The notes below the pieces were generated by a model that saw only the letters and a list, made by a program, of their open reading frames with translations, did not search any database and had not been told where the DNA came from. A stretch of DNA of 9,230 nucleotides from an uncultured Clostridia bacterium (GTDB taxonomy: Bacteria; Bacillota; Clostridia; Lachnospirales; Lachnospiraceae): assembly GCA_945622055.1 (NCBI GenBank), contig CALZBV010000087.1, positions 1 to 9,230 on the forward strand, written 5' to 3'. The translations under genes and the position numbers were made by a program. This document shows, piece by piece, positions 6,903 to 9,230 of this stretch; position 1 is the stretch's first letter, and every line of letters starts with the position of its first letter.

Positions 6903-8745
6903 TCTTGAAGAAGAATTAAAGAAACTCCCGGCTAAGCCGGGAGTTTATATTATGCACGACAAGAACGATGCGATTATCTATGTCGGCAAGGCAATCATAC
7001 TGAAAAACAGGGTTCGTCAGTATTTTCAGAACAGTCGGAACCTGACGCCGAAGATTCAGAAGATGGTGTCCCACATCGCCTGGTTTGAATATATTGTTGT
7101 GGACTCTGAAATGGAGGCACTGGTACTGGAGTGCAATCTGATTAAGGAGCACCGCCCGAAATATAACACGATGCTAAAGGATGACAAGCATTATCCGTAT
7201 ATTAAGGTTACGGTAAACGAGGCATTTCCGCGTGTACTTTTTGCGCGTTCCCGCGGAAAGGACAAGGCAAAATACTTTGGACCTTATACGAATGGAACTG
7301 CAGTAAAGGACACCTTGGACTTGCTGAAGAAAACATACCATATTCGAAATTGTAATCTGAATCTTCCCCGTGAGACGAATGCAAGACCTTGTCTGTACTA
7401 TCATATGGGGCATTGCAAGGCTCCGTGCCGGAATATGATTTCCCGGGAAGAGTATGGGAGGGCAATAGAACAGGTAATTGCTTTTTTGAATGGTAATTTT
7501 GCGCCAATCACAAAACGTTTGGAAGAGCTGATGCAGGAGTCGGCCCAGGCAATGGAATTTGAAAAGGCTGCTGAATACAGAGATTTATTACACAGCGTAA
7601 AACAGATGGCGGAACGACAGCGTGCGGATGCGGATTTGAAAATAGACCGTGATATTGCAGCAATTGCGACTGCAGGAGAAGAGGCGGTTGTTCAGGTATT
7701 TTTTGTCCGCGAAGGCAAGATGATTGGAAGAGAGCATTTTTACCTGACCGGAATTGACGGGGAAAGCCGTGCTGAAATTTTACAGGAGTTTATCAAACAA
7801 TATTATGCGGGAACACCGCATATTCCAAAGGAGCTTTTATTATCGGAAGAAATTGAGGAAGCAGCACTTTTGGAAGAGTACCTTTCGGAACGCTCCGGAA
7901 GACGGGTGCATATCATTGTTCCGAAAAAGGGTGAAAAAGAGCGGCTGGTGGAGCTTGCCACGCAAAATGCATCGATGGTATTACAAAAGGATGCGGAAAA
8001 GATTGCGCTTGAGGAAAAACGCACCAGAGGCGCTGCGGACGAGGTGGCAGCTCTGCTTGGACTTCCAAAGCTCGGCAGAACGGAATCGTTTGATATTTCC
8101 AATACGGCAGGCTTTGCCTCTGTCGCATCCATGGTTGTGTTTGAAAATGGAAAACCGATGAAAGCGGAATATCGTAAATTCCGAATTAAGACGGTAGATG
8201 GACCGGATGATTATGCGAGCATGCGCGAGGTGCTGACACGTCGTTTTTCTCATGGTCTGAGAGAACGGGAAGAAGGGGAGGACAGTAAATTTTCAAAATT
8301 CCCGGATGTGATTTTGATGGATGGCGGAAGGGGACAGGTAAATATCGCGGAGGAGGTACTGCGAGAGCTGAACATTGATATTCCGGTCTGCGGCATGGTC
8401 AAGGATGATAAGCATCGTACCAGAGGACTTTATTATCGTAATGCAGAGCTTCCGATGAACCAGAACAGTGAAGGCTTCCGTCTGTTAACGAGAATTCAGG
8501 ACGAAACACACCGCTTTGCAATAGAATATCATCGTTCGCTCCGTGGTAAGGAACAGGTACATTCCATTCTGGATAATATAGAAGGAATCGGACCGACCAG
8601 ACGGCGCGCGCTGATGAAAGCGTTTGGGTCAAAGGAGGCGATTTCTGCTGCAAGTGAAGAAGAATTGGCAGCGGTGGATACCATGAATGCAGCTTCGGCA
8701 CGAGCGGTATACCTCTTTTTCCATAAGGAATCGAAGGAAGAATAA
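6895..8745 (+). CDS. uvrC: UvrABC system protein C (excinuclease subunit)
   Basis: This 616-residue protein makes both incisions beside a DNA lesion after UvrA and UvrB have located it. The N-terminal GIY-YIG nuclease has GVY (16-18) and YVGK (29-32). Four cysteines (153, 166, 174, 178) match the spacing of the cysteines reported to hold an iron-sulphur cluster in UvrC. The UVR motif that binds UvrB lies at about 205-240. The RNase H-like nuclease domain has FDIS with Asp400, MDGGRGQ with Asp476 and DETHRFA with His539, corresponding to the catalytic residues of the 5' incision. Helix-hairpin-helix motifs fill about 556-612. All active sites look intact. It starts within the end of ftsH (ATG 6895, ftsH stop 6900-6902), so translation is probably coupled. 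Confidence 0.98.
   Translation: MFDLEEELKKLPAKPGVYIMHDKNDAIIYVGKAIILKNRVRQYFQNSRNLTPKIQKMVSHIAWFEYIVVDSEMEALVLECNLIKEHRPKYNTMLKDDKHYPYIKVTVNEAFPRVLFARSRGKDKAKYFGPYTNGTAVKDTLDLLKKTYHIRNCNLNLPRETNARPCLYYHMGHCKAPCRNMISREEYGRAIEQVIAFLNGNFAPITKRLEELMQESAQAMEFEKAAEYRDLLHSVKQMAERQRADADLKIDRDIAAIATAGEEAVVQVFFVREGKMIGREHFYLTGIDGESRAEILQEFIKQYYAGTPHIPKELLLSEEIEEAALLEEYLSERSGRRVHIIVPKKGEKERLVELATQNASMVLQKDAEKIALEEKRTRGAADEVAALLGLPKLGRTESFDISNTAGFASVASMVVFENGKPMKAEYRKFRIKTVDGPDDYASMREVLTRRFSHGLREREEGEDSKFSKFPDVILMDGGRGQVNIAEEVLRELNIDIPVCGMVKDDKHRTRGLYYRNAELPMNQNSEGFRLLTRIQDETHRFAIEYHRSLRGKEQVHSILDNIEGIGPTRRRALMKAFGSKEAISAASEEELAAVDTMNAASARAVYLFFHKESKEE
6922..6946 (+). terminator. Terminator-like palindrome inside the start of uvrC
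   Basis: AAACTCCCGGCT (6922-6933) and AGCCGGGAGTTT (6935-6946) are exact reverse complements around one base. They can form an 11-bp GC-rich stem with a TAA loop. An A-rich stretch precedes it, and TTTATATTAT (6944-6953, 7 of 10 T) overlaps its end. It lies 19 nt after the ftsH stop and encodes uvrC residues 10-18. It has the form of an intrinsic terminator or attenuator. No activity has been shown, and part of the symmetry could come from the encoded PAKPG residues. Confidence 0.45.
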
Positions 8746-8815
8746 GTGGTATTGCGATAAAGTTATGCTAATTGTGCCTAAAATAAAAAAAATCAAAAAA
8801 TTGGAGAAAAAGTGC

Positions 8816-8844
8816 TTGACACCTGATAAGGAGTGTGTTATTAT
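8816..8844 (+). promoter_or_regulatory. Promoter of the serine tRNA pair
   Basis: A perfect TTGACA (8816-8821) is followed by 17 bp and TATTAT (8839-8844, 5 of 6 matches), preceded by an extended -10 TG (TGTGT ending at 8838). An alternative TATAAT at 8842-8847 would need a 20-bp spacer and is less likely. The start site should be about 10 bp upstream of the mature tRNA end at 8861. Confidence 0.8.
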
Positions 8845-8860
8845 AATCAAGCACTGTTTC

Positions 8861-8946
8861 GGAGAGTTGCCCGAGTGGTTTAAGGGGCTGGTCTTGAAAA
8901 CCAGTGATTCCGAAAGGGACCGTGGGTTCGAATCCCACATTCTCCG
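8861..8946 (+). tRNA. tRNA-Ser, anticodon UGA
   Basis: This is an 86-nt class II tRNA. The acceptor arm GGAGAGT pairs with ATTCTCC through one G-U pair and is followed by discriminator G8946. The D-arm is CCC...GGG. The anticodon stem CTGGT/ACCAG encloses the loop CTTGAAA, which places TGA at 34-36, so it reads UCA and related serine codons. A long variable arm follows, then the T-arm GTGGG-TTCGAAT-CCCAC. The CCA end is not encoded. Confidence 0.97.
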
Positions 8947-9016
8947 CTAGGAAGATGGTGATGAGACTTCTTCCGAAAAGGATATCAACAGAATAAGAAA
9001 TTGATTCAGGCATTTT

Positions 9017-9105
9017 GGAGAAATACCCAAGCGGCTGAAGGGGCTCCCCTGGAAAGGGAGTAGGTCGTTAATAGCGGCGCGAGGGTTCAAATCCCTCTTT
9101 CTCCG
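9017..9105 (+). tRNA. tRNA-Ser, anticodon GGA
   Basis: This is an 89-nt class II tRNA. The acceptor arm GGAGAAA pairs perfectly with TTTCTCC, and the discriminator is G9105. The anticodon stem CTCCC/GGGAG encloses CTGGAAA, which gives anticodon GGA and reads UCC and UCU. The long variable arm is about 20 nt, and the T-arm is GAGGG-TTCAAAT-CCCTC. No CCA is encoded. It lies 70 bp after tRNA-Ser(UGA) with no promoter visible between them, so the two are probably processed from one transcript. Confidence 0.97.
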
Positions 9106-9106
9106 T

Positions 9107-9141
9107 TTTCTTTCTGAAACCCAAAAGGGTTCGGAAAGAAA
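9107..9141 (+). terminator. Hairpin after the tRNA pair, candidate transcript end
   Basis: TTTCTTTCTGAAACCC (9107-9122) pairs with GGGTTCGGAAAGAAA (9127-9141) over 15 pairs, with one bulged A, one G-U pair and an AAAA loop. It starts 2 nt after the second tRNA. No U-tract follows (TAAAAGAG), so it is not a canonical intrinsic terminator. It may act as a 3'-end or processing structure. Confidence 0.45.
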
Positions 9142-9193
9142 TAAAAGAGTTGTTCTAAGGAAGTAATTTCAAAAGAAAAGTTGAAAAAACTGC

Positions 9194-9222
9194 TTGACAA
9201 ACACGAAACACTGTGTTAAACT
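9194..9222 (+). promoter_or_regulatory. Outward-facing promoter at the right edge
   Basis: A perfect TTGACA (9194-9199), a 17-bp spacer and TAAACT (9217-9222) are joined by an extended -10 TG at 9214-9215. The layout matches the promoter of the tRNA pair: TGCTTGACA, 12 bp, then TGTGTTA. The gene it drives lies beyond the window. Confidence 0.65.
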
Positions 9223-9230
9223 GTTAAAGC

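Noticed and set aside
8687..8950. Frames on both strands that run through tRNA-Ser(UGA)
   Set aside because: The region holds the end of uvrC, a promoter and a well-folded tRNA. Peptides such as GFESH or NVGFEPT are typical spurious translations of tRNA genes.
8949..8973. Short inverted repeat GGAAGA/TCTTCC between the two tRNAs as a terminator
   Set aside because: The stem is six pairs with a wide loop and no T run, and no promoter lies before the second tRNA. It fits a spacer within one precursor transcript.

Overview
This window looks like a chromosomal housekeeping region of a Gram-positive anaerobe of the Bacillota, class Clostridia, most likely a Lachnospiraceae-type organism. That placement is inferred from the protein sequences, strong purine-rich ribosome binding sites, a moderate GC content, tRNA genes without an encoded CCA, and the gdpP-rplI-dnaB order that is conserved in Bacillota. 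All supported genes lie on the plus strand.

Layout. A small four-helix membrane protein of the TIGR04086/YrzE type (121-474) is followed by about 290 bp without a gene. This gap holds a near-perfect tandem duplication of an 80-bp unit (537-696). Each unit carries two inverted repeats and a TGATATAAT extended -10 element. Next comes the operon gdpP (c-di-AMP phosphodiesterase), rplI (ribosomal protein bL9) and dnaB (replicative helicase), closed by a 17-bp stem hairpin. A clear sigma-A promoter (TTGATT, 17 bp, TATAAT) then drives ftsH (membrane AAA+ zinc protease). The start of uvrC (nucleotide excision repair nuclease subunit) overlaps the end of ftsH by 8 bp. The window ends with tRNA-Ser(UGA) and tRNA-Ser(GGA), a hairpin, and a promoter pointing out of the window.

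How the genes work together. The gdpP operon combines second-messenger turnover, a ribosomal protein and the replication helicase. ftsH and uvrC add membrane protein quality control and DNA repair. The two serine tRNAs appear to be one short transcript from an extended -10 promoter. The promoter at the right edge has the same architecture, so another gene, perhaps a tRNA, should start just outside.

I see no strong evidence for a new multi-gene system. The least ordinary signals are non-coding: the duplicated structured repeat upstream of gdpP, an intrinsic-terminator-like palindrome inside the first codons of uvrC just after the ftsH stop, and long hairpins without a U-tract after dnaB and after the second tRNA.
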